The notes below the pieces were generated by a model. It did no database searches. It was not told where the DNA came from and saw nothing but the letters and a program-made list of their open reading frames with translations. The position numbers and the translations under genes are program-made. From Burkholderiales bacterium (lineage in GTDB: Bacteria; Pseudomonadota; Gammaproteobacteria; Burkholderiales; Burkholderiaceae), in contig JAMFSK010000098.1 of the NCBI GenBank assembly GCA_026225235.1, positions 1 through 64,000 on the forward strand: a stretch of DNA of 64,000 bases, read 5' to 3'. The stretch's first letter is position 1. Each line of letters opens with the position of its first letter. Of this stretch, positions 11,047 through 18,897 are shown piece by piece.

Positions 11047-12909
11047 CTAGCCGCTATTTTTGCCATGCTTCTCAGATGAGGCCTCGGTGGCGGTCCGCTT
11101 GCGGCTTGCACCGCCATCCTGGGCTTTTGAAGTCTGCACTGCCTTGGCGGGCGCCTTTGACCGCGAGGCGGTCTTGGACGCGCCATCCGTGTCCTGTTTG
11201 CCACTCGAGCGCGAAGCCTGCTTCGGCTCGGCCTTTGCGTCGTCCTTCGACTTGCCCCGCGAGGCCTGCTTCGCGGTTTGTTTCGGGTCCGCACCCTTCT
11301 GGGTCGCGACCTTGTCGTCGTCCGCTTTCGAATCGGTCTTGGCCAGCCTAGAGCCGCCCTTGCCGACCTTGGAGGAAGCGTCTTTTGTCCTGGCAGAAGG
11401 CTTGATGATACTGCCGCGCGCCGCCGGATGGGAATCAGAATCAGCGTCCTTGCCCGGCGCGGAATCGGCACGGTTCGTGTCGTTGCTCGCGAGCACCGGC
11501 GCCGGCGGCTGGGCCGGTAAAGGCTGGCCCACGGGCAAGTGCAGCACGAGCGTCTGGCCCGGGCTCAGCGTCGAGCGGCGCCCCTTGTTCCAGGCACTCA
11601 ACTGCCGCACGCTCACGCCGTAACGGCCCGCGACCGAGGCGAGGCTTTCATGCCGGCGAATCCGGATCAGCACCTTGCGCGTGTCGGGCACATTGGGCTC
11701 CATCGCGAGCACCGCGTTTTCCGCGACATCGGCGCTGATGTCCTCATCGTCGTCATCACGCGGGACCACCACCGTCGAGCCCGGCTTGAGCCGCATCCCG
11801 CGTGGAATCTTGTTGGTTTCCATCAGCATGTCGACGTCCACGCCGATCTTGCTTGCCAACTGGTCCGGCGTCGTACGTTCGTTGACCGTGTAAGTCGTCC
11901 ACGAAGCCAGCTGGCCCGAATAGACCTTCAGGTTGTTCTCGAACTGCTGCGCATTGTCGAACGGGAGCAGGATCTGCGACTGCGTGGCCCCCAGGATCAG
12001 CGGCAGGCGGAACGACGGGTTCAGCGCCTTGAATTCGTCGAGCGTCATGCCCGAGAGCTTGGCCGCGATATCGACGTCGATATCGTGCGCCGTCGTGACC
12101 GTTACGAAATAGGGGTGGTTCGGGATATCCGGCAGCGAGAGCCCGTACATTTGCGGGTTGGCGATGATGTTCTTCACCGCCTGCAGCTTCGGCACGTAGC
12201 TGCGCGTCTCCGCCGGCAGCTTCAGGCTCATGTAGTCAGTCGGCAAACCGGCCGCCTGATTGCGCGCGATCGCACGCTGGACATTGCCTTCGCCCCAGTT
12301 GTACGCCGCGAGCGCGAGATACCAGTCGCCGAACATGTCGTGCAGTTTCTCGAGGTAATCGAGAGCCGCACTGGTCGAGGCGAGCACATCGCGTCGCTCG
12401 TCCTGGAACATGTTCTGGCGCAGGTTGAACGTCCTGCCCGTGCCCGGCACGAACTGCCACATGCCCGCCGCCTTCGCGACCGATAGGGCTTGCGGGTTAT
12501 AGGCCGACTCGATGAACGGCAGCAACGCCAGTTCGGTCGGCATGTTGCGGCGTTCGAGTTCGTTGACGATGTGATAAAGGTAAAGCTTCGAGCGGTCCGT
12601 CATGCGCTGCACGTAGTCGGGCCGCGACGAATACCAGTCGACCTGCGCCTGCACGAGGTCGCCGTCAAGATCCTGCATCTGGAAACCCTTGCGGATTCGC
12701 GACCAGATATCGTCGGGCTGAACCAGGGTCGCGACCGACGTATTGTCTATATTGATCGGCGCATCGGTGGAAGCAAGGGCAGCGGGAAGATTCTTGGCGG
12801 GGGACTTCTGGATCGTGGAGATCGGAGAGGAAGCGAGACCAGCGGTGTCGGGAGCGCTAGCGCAAGCAGAGAGTAGCAAGGCGACTAGCGCGCAGAAAAT
12901 CAATCGCAT
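11047..12909 (-). CDS. mltD: Membrane-bound lytic murein transglycosylase D with two LysM domains
   Basis: Periplasmic lipoprotein that cleaves the MurNAc-GlcNAc bond of peptidoglycan, leaving 1,6-anhydroMurNAc. The start at 12909 gives a lipoprotein signal (MRLIFCALVALLLSAC, lipid Cys16). The SLT domain has catalytic Glu134 in LLPFIESAYNP, followed by AAGMWQFVPGTGR and YNWGEGNV motifs. Two LysM repeats lie near 350-395 and 445-490. Residues from about 500 to 620 are an unusual Lys/Ala/Ser-rich tail containing repeated KQASR, absent from E. coli MltD. The open frame upstream of 12909 overlaps its own promoter and is not used. Confidence 0.95.
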   Translation of the reverse strand: MRLIFCALVALLLSACASAPDTAGLASSPISTIQKSPAKNLPAALASTDAPINIDNTSVATLVQPDDIWSRIRKGFQMQDLDGDLVQAQVDWYSSRPDYVQRMTDRSKLYLYHIVNELERRNMPTELALLPFIESAYNPQALSVAKAAGMWQFVPGTGRTFNLRQNMFQDERRDVLASTSAALDYLEKLHDMFGDWYLALAAYNWGEGNVQRAIARNQAAGLPTDYMSLKLPAETRSYVPKLQAVKNIIANPQMYGLSLPDIPNHPYFVTVTTAHDIDVDIAAKLSGMTLDEFKALNPSFRLPLILGATQSQILLPFDNAQQFENNLKVYSGQLASWTTYTVNERTTPDQLASKIGVDVDMLMETNKIPRGMRLKPGSTVVVPRDDDDEDISADVAENAVLAMEPNVPDTRKVLIRIRRHESLASVAGRYGVSVRQLSAWNKGRRSTLSPGQTLVLHLPVGQPLPAQPPAPVLASNDTNRADSAPGKDADSDSHPAARGSIIKPSARTKDASSKVGKGGSRLAKTDSKADDDKVATQKGADPKQTAKQASRGKSKDDAKAEPKQASRSSGKQDTDGASKTASRSKAPAKAVQTSKAQDGGASRKRTATEASSEKHGKNSG

Positions 12910-12952
12910 TGGACGTCTCGTTCCGTAGAACCGCAAGGAAAGTGTTGGGGGG

Positions 12953-12981
12953 ATGGTAAGGAAGCCCTTATCATCCGTCAA
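12953..12981 (-). promoter_or_regulatory. Candidate sigma-70 promoter of mltD
   Basis: On the minus strand TTGACG (12976-12981) and TACCAT (12953-12958) are separated by 17 bases, placing the start near 12946, about 37 bases before the mltD ATG. Confidence 0.6.
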
Positions 12982-13007
12982 CCAAAAAAGTTAGAAAAAG
13001 CCTTGAT

Positions 13008-13029
13008 AATCCGCGATCTGGAGCGGATT
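13008..13029 (-). terminator. Weak hairpin downstream of gloB
   Basis: A 7-bp stem (AATCCGC / GCGGATT) with an 8-base loop lies about 40 bases after the gloB stop. The T-rich stretch (GGCTTTTTC) begins several bases later on the minus strand, so intrinsic termination is uncertain. Confidence 0.35.
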
Positions 13030-13068
13030 TTGAGAGCGACATCTGATGTTTACCCGGGCTTTTCAGGG

Positions 13069-13914
13069 CTAGCGGAACGTGTTCTTCCACTCGCGCATGG
13101 CGGCGAACACGCCGAGGCGGTCGCCTGCGGACCCCGCAGCGGCAAGCGCGACGCCCTGTGCCGACGCTGACGCGAGTACGTGCTCGCGTACCGCAGCCTG
13201 GTCGGCGCGCAGAAACGGGTTAACGCGTTTCTCGTGGGCAATCGAGGTCGGCAAAGTCGGCTTGCCCTGCTCGCGAAGTCCGCGAGCCCGGACATCCCAG
13301 GCTTGGAGATCAAGATTGGCGGGCTCACAGGCCAGCGCGAAACGAATGTTCGACAGCGTGTATTCGTGGGCGCAATGCACTTGCGTATCGTCTGGCAGCG
13401 CAGCCAGCGAATCGAGCGAGGCGAGCATCTGCACGGGCGTGCCTTCGAAGAGTCTTCCGCAGCCGCTGGCGAACAGCGTATCGCCGCAGAACACGTGCGG
13501 CAGATCGTCGCCGCCGACATCCTGCACATAGGCGATGTGGCCCCGCGTGTGGCCCGGTACATCGAGCACCTTGAAGTCGCCGAACGGCGGAGCGAGTTTC
13601 ACGACATCGCCGCCCTCGAGCGGATGCGTGACCACCGGGATGGATTCGGCCGCGGGGCCGTAGACCGGGATCGGGTCGGCATGGGAGAAAGTCCTCAACA
13701 AAGAGGCGACTCCACCGACATGGTCCGCGTGATGATGCGTGAGTAGAATAGCGAACAGCTTCACACCGTGTTCGCGCAGCCACTTTTCGACGGGCGCCGC
13801 GTCGCCCGGGTCGACGACGACCGCGCTCTGGCCATCGGCCATCACCCAGATGTAATTGTCCTCGAACGCCGGAACAGGCACGTAGTCATATGAGGCTTTG
13901 CTCGAGCTTTTCAT
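13069..13914 (-). CDS. gloB: Hydroxyacylglutathione hydrolase (glyoxalase II)
   Basis: Hydrolyses S-lactoylglutathione to lactate and glutathione, finishing methylglyoxal detoxification. The start at 13914 gives MKSSSKASYDYVPVPAFEDN, where family similarity begins. The metallo-beta-lactamase metal site THHHADH is at 59-65, with later metal-ligand His/Asp regions (VPGHTRGHIAY, FCGDTLF, CAHEYT) and the C-terminal glutathione-binding domain (NPFLRAD). The 281 residues are slightly longer than usual. Its ATG is only 9 bases from the divergent methyltransferase ATG at 13924. Confidence 0.95.
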   Translation of the reverse strand: MKSSSKASYDYVPVPAFEDNYIWVMADGQSAVVVDPGDAAPVEKWLREHGVKLFAILLTHHHADHVGGVASLLRTFSHADPIPVYGPAAESIPVVTHPLEGGDVVKLAPPFGDFKVLDVPGHTRGHIAYVQDVGGDDLPHVFCGDTLFASGCGRLFEGTPVQMLASLDSLAALPDDTQVHCAHEYTLSNIRFALACEPANLDLQAWDVRARGLREQGKPTLPTSIAHEKRVNPFLRADQAAVREHVLASASAQGVALAAAGSAGDRLGVFAAMREWKNTFR

Positions 13915-13923
13915 TGGATCACC

Positions 13924-14982
13924 ATGGCTGACCACGGGATTATAGACTGGCCCGCCTGGACGGTTTCGCCGCCCGGACGCTACGTCCTCGAGTGGGAACA
14001 GGCGCAACTCGACCACGTGGTGGGCGATATCTTCGGCTATCACGCGCTCCAGCTTGGCCTGCCCCAGCTCGACGCCTTGCGTGAAAACCGGATGCCGTAC
14101 CGCGGCCTCGTACTCGACAGCGCGAGCCGGGCCAGTGCGCCTTACACCCTGCCGCGAGCAAAGGGTGCCCGCAGCCTCAATGGGGGCGGCGTCAACAGCA
14201 CAACGATGAATGGCGGGGGCGCAAGTGCCGGCTCGCCATTCGGTACTCCAAGTAGCAGCGGCGTGTCAGGCTCAGTCAGCCGCGACAGCCTCGCCGGAGC
14301 CGATGGCACGTCTCTCGCCGGTCCGGATGCCGGACCCGTTGGCGGTGCGCCTGGGGCACTCGATACGCTCGCCTCGGTCACTTCGCTGCCCAACCGCGGC
14401 ACTGCCCACACCCCGCCGTTCGCCCGCAGCACGATCTGGTGCGAATTTGTCGAACTGCCGTTCGAGGCGCAGAGCGTCGATCTGGTCGTGATGCCGCACA
14501 CCCTCGAATTCACGCCCGACCCTCACCGCCTGCTGCGCGAAGTCGAACGCGTGCTGATGCCCGATGGCCGGCTCGTGATCGCGGGTTTCAATTCATTGAG
14601 CCTCTGGGGCATGCGGCAGTCCGTCGGACGGATGACCCGCAAGCCCTTTGTGCCCGGCACACACGACCTTATCGCGTTCACCCGGCTCAAGGACTGGATC
14701 AAGCTGCTCGGCTTTGAATTCGACCGTGGCCGCTTTGGATGCTACCGGCCTCCGCTCGTGACCGACCAGTGGCTGACCCGGTATGAATTCATGGAATCGG
14801 CGGGCGACCGATGGTGGCCGATCTTTGGTGCGACCTATATGATCACGGCCGTTAAACGCGTACGCGGCATGCGCATGGTCGGCCCCAAATGGGCCAAGAA
14901 GCCCGCGCTGGCTCCGGGCCTCGCGCCCGTCGCCACCCCGCATTCCCGCAGCAGCATCGAAAGAGAGAACCAGAACTCATAA
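13924..14982 (+). CDS. Class I SAM-dependent methyltransferase-like protein with a Gly/Ser-rich insertion
   Basis: Burkholderiales methyltransferase family found between gloB and rnhA; substrate unknown. Residues 1-70 ([40 protein letters not shown]) and 168-340 ([41 protein letters not shown]) are conserved-looking and match Methyltransf_11-type motifs IV-VI. Residues 74-166 are a Gly/Ser/Ala/Pro-rich low-complexity insertion. No clear glycine-rich motif I (DxGxG type) is present, so SAM binding is unproven. The stop overlaps the rnhA start as TAATG, implying translational coupling. Confidence 0.85.
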   Translation: MADHGIIDWPAWTVSPPGRYVLEWEQAQLDHVVGDIFGYHALQLGLPQLDALRENRMPYRGLVLDSASRASAPYTLPRAKGARSLNGGGVNSTTMNGGGASAGSPFGTPSSSGVSGSVSRDSLAGADGTSLAGPDAGPVGGAPGALDTLASVTSLPNRGTAHTPPFARSTIWCEFVELPFEAQSVDLVVMPHTLEFTPDPHRLLREVERVLMPDGRLVIAGFNSLSLWGMRQSVGRMTRKPFVPGTHDLIAFTRLKDWIKLLGFEFDRGRFGCYRPPLVTDQWLTRYEFMESAGDRWWPIFGATYMITAVKRVRGMRMVGPKWAKKPALAPGLAPVATPHSRSSIERENQNS

Positions 14983-15425
14983 TGTCGGACGTCATCGATA
15001 TCTATACCGACGGAGCCTGCAAAGGCAACCCTGGCCCCGGCGGCTGGGGCGCCCTGCTCCGTTACGGCGACCAGGAAAAGGAACTGTTCGGTGGCGAGAA
15101 ACTGACCACCAACAACCGGATGGAACTGATGGCCGTGATTGGCGCGCTCGAAGCACTCAAGCGCCCGTGCAAAGCGACCGTCCACACCGACTCCCAGTAC
15201 GTGCAGAAAGGCATCAGTGAGTGGATTCACGGGTGGAAGAAGAAAAACTGGATGACCGCCGCAAAGGCCCCCGTCAAGAACGCTGACCTTTGGAAGCGGC
15301 TCGACGAACTGACCACCCATCACGAACTCGAATGGCGCTGGGTCAAGGGTCATGCTGGACACCCCGAGAATGAGCGCGCGGATCAATTGGCGAATCGCGG
15401 CGTCGCGTCGTTGACTGAGGCGTAA
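14982..15425 (+). CDS. rnhA: Ribonuclease HI
   Basis: Cleaves the RNA strand of RNA-DNA hybrids, removing R-loops and primers. The start at 14982 (TAATG overlap) gives a 147-residue protein in which all four catalytic carboxylates fall at the same numbers as in E. coli: Asp10 (IYTDGACKG), Glu48 (NRMELM), Asp70 (HTDSQY) and Asp134 (ERADQLA). The basic handle ([10 protein letters not shown]) is present. It is followed 15 bases later by dnaQ, the usual rnhA-dnaQ neighbour pair. Confidence 0.98.
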   Translation: MSDVIDIYTDGACKGNPGPGGWGALLRYGDQEKELFGGEKLTTNNRMELMAVIGALEALKRPCKATVHTDSQYVQKGISEWIHGWKKKNWMTAAKAPVKNADLWKRLDELTTHHELEWRWVKGHAGHPENERADQLANRGVASLTEA

Positions 15426-15440
15426 GCGAGACACGATCCT

Positions 15441-16172
15441 ATGCGCCAACTTATTCTCGATACGGAAACGACCGGCCTTAACGCGCGTTCAGGCGACCGC
15501 GTGATTGAAATCGGCATCGTCGAACTGGTCAACCGGCGGCTGACTGGGAACAACCTGCACTTCTATATCAACCCGGAACGCGATAGCGAGCCGGGGGCGT
15601 TGGCGGTGCATGGGTTGACCACTGAATTTCTCAGGGACAAACCGAAGTTTGCGGAAATTGCCAACGAACTGCGTGATTTTGTGGGGGGCGGGGATCTGAT
15701 CATTCATAACGCCCCGTTTGACTTGGGCTTTCTGGATGCTGAGTTTTCCCTGCTGGGATTGCCGACCTTTGTTAGCCATTGCGGTGAGGTGATCGATACC
15801 CTAGTCCAGGCGAAATCGATGTACCCGGGCAAACGCAATTCGCTCGATGCCCTGTGCGATCGGCTAGGGGTGAGCAACGCTCACCGGACCTTGCACGGTG
15901 CGTTGCTCGATGCCGAACTGCTCGCCGAGGTCTATCTCGCGATGACGCGCGGGCAGGAAAGCCTTGTCATCGACATGCTTGGCGAAGCGGGGACGACGGG
16001 CGATAACGGTGAGCTTGTGGTGAAGACGGGCTTCGATCAGTTGGTGCTGGCTGTTGTTCTTGCCTCCCCTGAGGAAGAAACGGCACACGGCACTGTTCTG
16101 AACGAGCTCGACAAGGCCGTGAAAGGAACCTGCGTCTGGCGCGCAGAAGAGAAGGTCATCGAGGCGCAGTAA
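15441..16172 (+). CDS. dnaQ: DNA polymerase III epsilon subunit (3'-5' proofreading exonuclease)
   Basis: Proofreads for the replicative polymerase. The 243 residues contain Exo I with DTETTGL (Asp7, Glu9), Exo II around IIHNAPFDLGFLD, and Exo III-epsilon with HGALLDAELLAEVY (catalytic His and Asp). The C-terminal part (from about 180) corresponds to the region that binds the alpha subunit. Codon usage here includes somewhat more A/T in third positions than its neighbours. Followed by the tRNA-Val promoter. Confidence 0.97.
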   Translation: MRQLILDTETTGLNARSGDRVIEIGIVELVNRRLTGNNLHFYINPERDSEPGALAVHGLTTEFLRDKPKFAEIANELRDFVGGGDLIIHNAPFDLGFLDAEFSLLGLPTFVSHCGEVIDTLVQAKSMYPGKRNSLDALCDRLGVSNAHRTLHGALLDAELLAEVYLAMTRGQESLVIDMLGEAGTTGDNGELVVKTGFDQLVLAVVLASPEEETAHGTVLNELDKAVKGTCVWRAEEKVIEAQ

Positions 16173-16227
16173 GCGCACGGCCATCTGTATCGCCGGATAA
16201 AAGTTAGTGTCCGGCGGGATTTCCCGT

Positions 16228-16257
16228 TGCCAGCGGGTAAAAGCCGTTGCTATAATC
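16228..16257 (+). promoter_or_regulatory. Promoter of tRNA-Val
   Basis: TTGCCA (16228-16233) and a perfect TATAAT (16252-16257) are spaced by 18 bases; initiation near 16264 would be about 6 bases before the mature tRNA 5' end. Confidence 0.8.
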
Positions 16258-16269
16258 GCTGTCTTCTTG

Positions 16270-16344
16270 GGATGGTTAGCTCAGCGGTAGAGCACTGCCT
16301 TCACACGGCAGGGGTCACAGGTTCAATCCCTGTACCATCCACCA
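16270..16344 (+). tRNA. tRNA-Val (anticodon CAC)
   Basis: A full cloverleaf can be drawn: acceptor GGATGGT / ACCATCC, D-arm with AGCGGTAGAGC, anticodon stem CTGCC / GGCAG around loop TTCACAC, T-arm ACAGG-TTCAATC-CCTGT, and an encoded CCA end. The anticodon CAC reads GUG codons. Confidence 0.97.
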
Positions 16345-16369
16345 GATTCGCGGATGCCGCATGAAAAGG

Positions 16370-16398
16370 GCCCTCAGGCGTATGCCGAGGGCATTTTT
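16370..16398 (+). terminator. Intrinsic terminator of tRNA-Val
   Basis: Stem GCCCTC / GAGGGC extended by GGC / GCC, followed by ATTTTTCTTT, 25 bases after the tRNA. Confidence 0.8.
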
Positions 16399-16399
16399 C

Positions 16400-16697
16400 T
16401 TTGCCGCCGCAGAAATCAATACTCCGTCGCACCACTTCCAGCTCAACATGAACTCGCCGGCCCCACACCGTCGCATGTTCACGAGCGCATCTAACGAAAA
16501 CTGCGACGCCGTCCGCGCAGAAGATCGCTCATTTGCGGCTGACCGATACCGCCATGCGCCGCTGTCTCACCTTGCTTCCAACCATTCGTTTTGATCACTG
16601 CGACGATCTGATGCAAGAGCTCAGCCCTTGCGCGCAAGCTGGCCGCCTGTTCTGGCGAATCCGCAATCGCATCTCATGCACTTTCGAAAGTATTCAT
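16400..16697 (-). pseudogene. Decayed HTH (HigA/HTH_37-type) antitoxin-like gene
   Basis: Reading the minus strand from an ATG at 16697 (preceded by a good ribosome-binding sequence GGGGGTGAT) gives MNTFESA, a TGA stop at codon 8, then DAIADSPEQAASLRARAELL and a helix-turn-helix-like stretch IGQPQMSDLLRGRRRSFR. After a further stop the protein resumes in the second frame (LDALVNM) and then the third (ATVWGRRVHVELEV). The order matches HTH_37/XRE antitoxin proteins (QxxVSDLLRG then LDxLVNMxxxLGRRVxVE). One stop and two frameshifts make it a pseudogene. No toxin gene is recognisable next to it. The assignment is from motif memory, not a search. Confidence 0.75.
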
Positions 16698-16789
16698 GTT
16701 GCCGATCACCCCCAAGGAAAACTCTGTATTGCCCAGCCGCGTCACCACCCGAGATCCCGATATAAATTCTCGTGAGGACCCATTAAACC

Positions 16790-17056
16790 TTACCGTTTTA
16801 CCCTCTCACGATCAGCACCACGGACCGGAATATCACGTCCCCCGCCATCCATCCCTCCCCCATCAATGCCGGATCCAGTGCGCCAGGCCTGTTTGCCTGC
16901 CTCTGACAGTTGCCCCGAGCTGTGCTGAGCGTCAGCCTCACTCCCCTCAACGGCCATCGCTCCACCCGGCTGTTCCTGCGCCGCCTGCTTCTTGCCCTTG
17001 CGCATTGCATAACGTTCGTCTTGCGAGCGGCCTGCATAGGTATTGGCTTGAGTCAT
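16790..17056 (-). CDS. Small hypothetical protein (88 aa)
   Basis: No family recognised. The ATG at 17056 has a good Shine-Dalgarno (GGGAGG, 6 bases upstream). The hydrophilic product starts MTQANTYAGRSQDERYAMRK and is rich in Gly, Gln, Lys, Asp and Arg, with a glycine-rich stretch GIDGGGMDGGGRD; no TM segment, signal or Cys pair is seen. It lies between a terminator (17122-17164) and the HTH pseudogene. The main support is the ribosome-binding site and a plausible amino-acid composition; a chance open frame is possible. Confidence 0.45.
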   Translation of the reverse strand: MTQANTYAGRSQDERYAMRKGKKQAAQEQPGGAMAVEGSEADAQHSSGQLSEAGKQAWRTGSGIDGGGMDGGGRDIPVRGADRERVKR

Positions 17057-17121
17057 CGCATCCTCCCTCAGTGTGGACACCTTCAATCAGCGCATCATCC
17101 GTACCTGCCCGCCCCCGCCCC

Positions 17122-17164
17122 CAAAACAGAAAACCCCCGACTGCCTTTCGACACCCGAGGGTTT
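17122..17164 (-). terminator. Intrinsic terminator after the GT4 glycosyltransferase gene
   Basis: On the minus strand AAACCCTCG pairs with CGGGGGTTT (9 bp, one G-U) around a 16-base loop, followed by TTCTGTTTTGG. It begins 25 bases after the glycosyltransferase stop. Confidence 0.7.
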
Positions 17165-17188
17165 CAAAACTACAAACAACCGGCTCGT

Positions 17189-18253
17189 TTAGCTCGCGTT
17201 AACTTCACGCAGCAGCGGACGATGTTTCTGGCGCAGCAGTTCTTCAAACGCCTTCACATAATTCTCAGCCATGCGCTTCGACGTGAAACGGTCTTCAAAC
17301 GCCTGACGCACACGCGAACGCGGCAAGGTATGCAGACGGTTCACAGCTGCCACCGCCGACACTTCATCCTCAACGATAAAACCCGACACGCCGTTTTCGA
17401 TCACTTCCGGCACCGAACCGCGGTTGAACGCGATCACCGGGGTACCGCAAGCCATCGACTCGATCATCACCAGGCCAAACGGCTCGGGCCAGTCGATCGG
17501 GAACAGCAGCGCATGGGCGCCCGACAGGAACTCCGGCTTTTCGGACTCGTTGATCTCGCCGATGTACTCGACGTGCGGCAACGCGAACAGCGGCTTGATT
17601 TCTTCTTCGTAATAGGCGCGATCGGCACGGTCGATCTTCGCGGCAATCTTGATCTTCATGCCGGCTGCCTGGGCAATCCGGATCGCACGGTCCACACGCT
17701 TTTCCGGCGAGACACGGCCGAGGAATGCGAGGTAGCCTTGCTCCACGCCCTTGACCGGGGTCAGCAGGTCGGCAGGCAAGCCGTGGTGAACGGTCTTCAG
17801 CCAGTTGGCCTGTGGCAGCGGCGTGCGTTGGTGATCGGAGATCGACACTACGGGCACATCGGTGAAGGTATCGAAAATCGGCTGCAGTTCCGGCAGGTCG
17901 AGGCGGCCGTGCAGCGTCGTCACGAACGGCGTGTCCTGGCGGCTGAACAGCGGGAACGGATAGTAATCGATATGGAAATGCAGCACGTCGAACTCATGCG
18001 CGCGGCGGCGCACTTCTTCCAGCAGCAGCATGTGCGGCGCCATCGTGTCCCGAATCGTCGGGTCGAGACGCAGGGCCTGCGGCCAGAAAGCTTCGAGCTT
18101 CGCCGACGTCTTCGAATCGCCGCTGGCAAACAGCGTCACGTCGTGACCCAGATCGACCAGAGCCTCGGTCAGATTGGACACGACGCGTTCGGTACCGCCG
18201 TAGAGCTTGGGGGGAACCGCCTCGTGCAGTGGAGCGATCTGAGCGATTCGCAT
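17189..18253 (-). CDS. GT4-family glycosyltransferase
   Basis: Predicted retaining GT-B glycosyltransferase; donor and acceptor unknown. The 354 residues open with MRIAQIAPLHEAVPPKLYGG and GGTERVVSNL (N-domain donor/acceptor loop), then LAFLGRVSPEKRVDRAI at the inter-domain region, and the GT4 E-x7-E signature in EPFGLVMIESMACGTPVIAF, followed by GSVPEVIENGVSGFIV. No signal or TM segment, so it is cytoplasmic. AGGAGAG lies 7 bases before the ATG. It stands alone between a terminator and a long upstream region and is near otsBA, but a link to trehalose or exopolysaccharide is only context. Confidence 0.9.
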   Translation of the reverse strand: MRIAQIAPLHEAVPPKLYGGTERVVSNLTEALVDLGHDVTLFASGDSKTSAKLEAFWPQALRLDPTIRDTMAPHMLLLEEVRRRAHEFDVLHFHIDYYPFPLFSRQDTPFVTTLHGRLDLPELQPIFDTFTDVPVVSISDHQRTPLPQANWLKTVHHGLPADLLTPVKGVEQGYLAFLGRVSPEKRVDRAIRIAQAAGMKIKIAAKIDRADRAYYEEEIKPLFALPHVEYIGEINESEKPEFLSGAHALLFPIDWPEPFGLVMIESMACGTPVIAFNRGSVPEVIENGVSGFIVEDEVSAVAAVNRLHTLPRSRVRQAFEDRFTSKRMAENYVKAFEELLRQKHRPLLREVNAS

Positions 18254-18312
18254 ATCGACACTCTCCTAAATAGATCAGGCAAAAAATATACTGCGAGTTC
18301 TGGATGCGGCAG

Positions 18313-18329
18313 GTCACCCCAAGGGTGAC
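18313..18329. repeat. Perfect inverted repeat upstream of the glycosyltransferase
   Basis: Seven-base arms (GTCACCC / GGGTGAC) around CAA, about 60 bases upstream of the glycosyltransferase ATG. It could be an operator or a short hairpin. Confidence 0.4.
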
Positions 18330-18801
18330 GCCACCGGGCCGCGGCCCCGCTGATGCCGACAGCCGATCCGTAGTCGATTCCTGCGAGGCGGCGCGAATGG
18401 CGCCGGTTGGCCAGGCTAGCCCTACGGGTAAATAGCGCTTGACACATAACGCACGAAAGAATCGCCCGTTGACGCCAAACGATGAAAAAAAACTGTAAGC
18501 TTCGCGCCGTCGGCGACCTATTTTGCTGCAGTGCGCTGGAATGGTTGAGCATGAAACGTACCCAATCGTCAGCAAGATGGTTCAAACTTGCAGACGGCAC
18601 TCGCCGCGCAGCGAACCGGGCATCCGAACCGGCAGCAGGCGCGCAAGTTGCGTGTCGCTATCGCGTGTTCGTTTTTCGCCAGACGCATTTACATCCCATC
18701 ATGTGAATTGCCCTATCGACGGGCAGGAGTATGTGGGTTGCGAAAACTTTGGCGGCGCCCCGATTCAAAGAATTTAGCTTGTTACAGTAGGGATACAACT
18801 T

Positions 18802-18828
18802 GTGACGGACAGACTTGTCAGCCGTCAC
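18802..18828. repeat. Inverted repeat upstream of the ABC exporter
   Basis: Arms GTGACGG (18802-18808) and CCGTCAC (18822-18828) separated by 13 bases that include GACA / TGTC. It lies about 70 bases before the chosen ATG and is a candidate operator. A GTG at its left end could also start the exporter frame. Confidence 0.4.
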
Positions 18829-18897
18829 TTAGATTGGGACGTTACAGGCGGAACACCGACGGATACGCCGTCTCCCAGCCGCCAGCGATACGACTTT

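Larger units (their letters stand above)
18254..18897. other. Long divergent intergenic region without a supported gene
   Basis: About 640 bases separate the glycosyltransferase and the ABC exporter. Open frames here have no ribosome-binding site or family likeness. It holds an inverted repeat GTCACCC-CAA-GGGTGAC at 18313-18329 upstream of the glycosyltransferase, a TATATT on the minus strand near 18287 that could be its -10, and a second inverted repeat at 18802-18828 before the exporter. Confidence 0.6.

Noticed and set aside
16345-17188. Integrated element at tRNA-Val
   Set aside because: Only one decayed HTH gene was found; no integrase, no direct repeat of the tRNA 3' end and no border were seen.
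18169-18600. Minus-strand frame upstream of the glycosyltransferase
   Set aside because: Overlaps the start of the glycosyltransferase in another frame, no ribosome-binding site, no recognisable motif.
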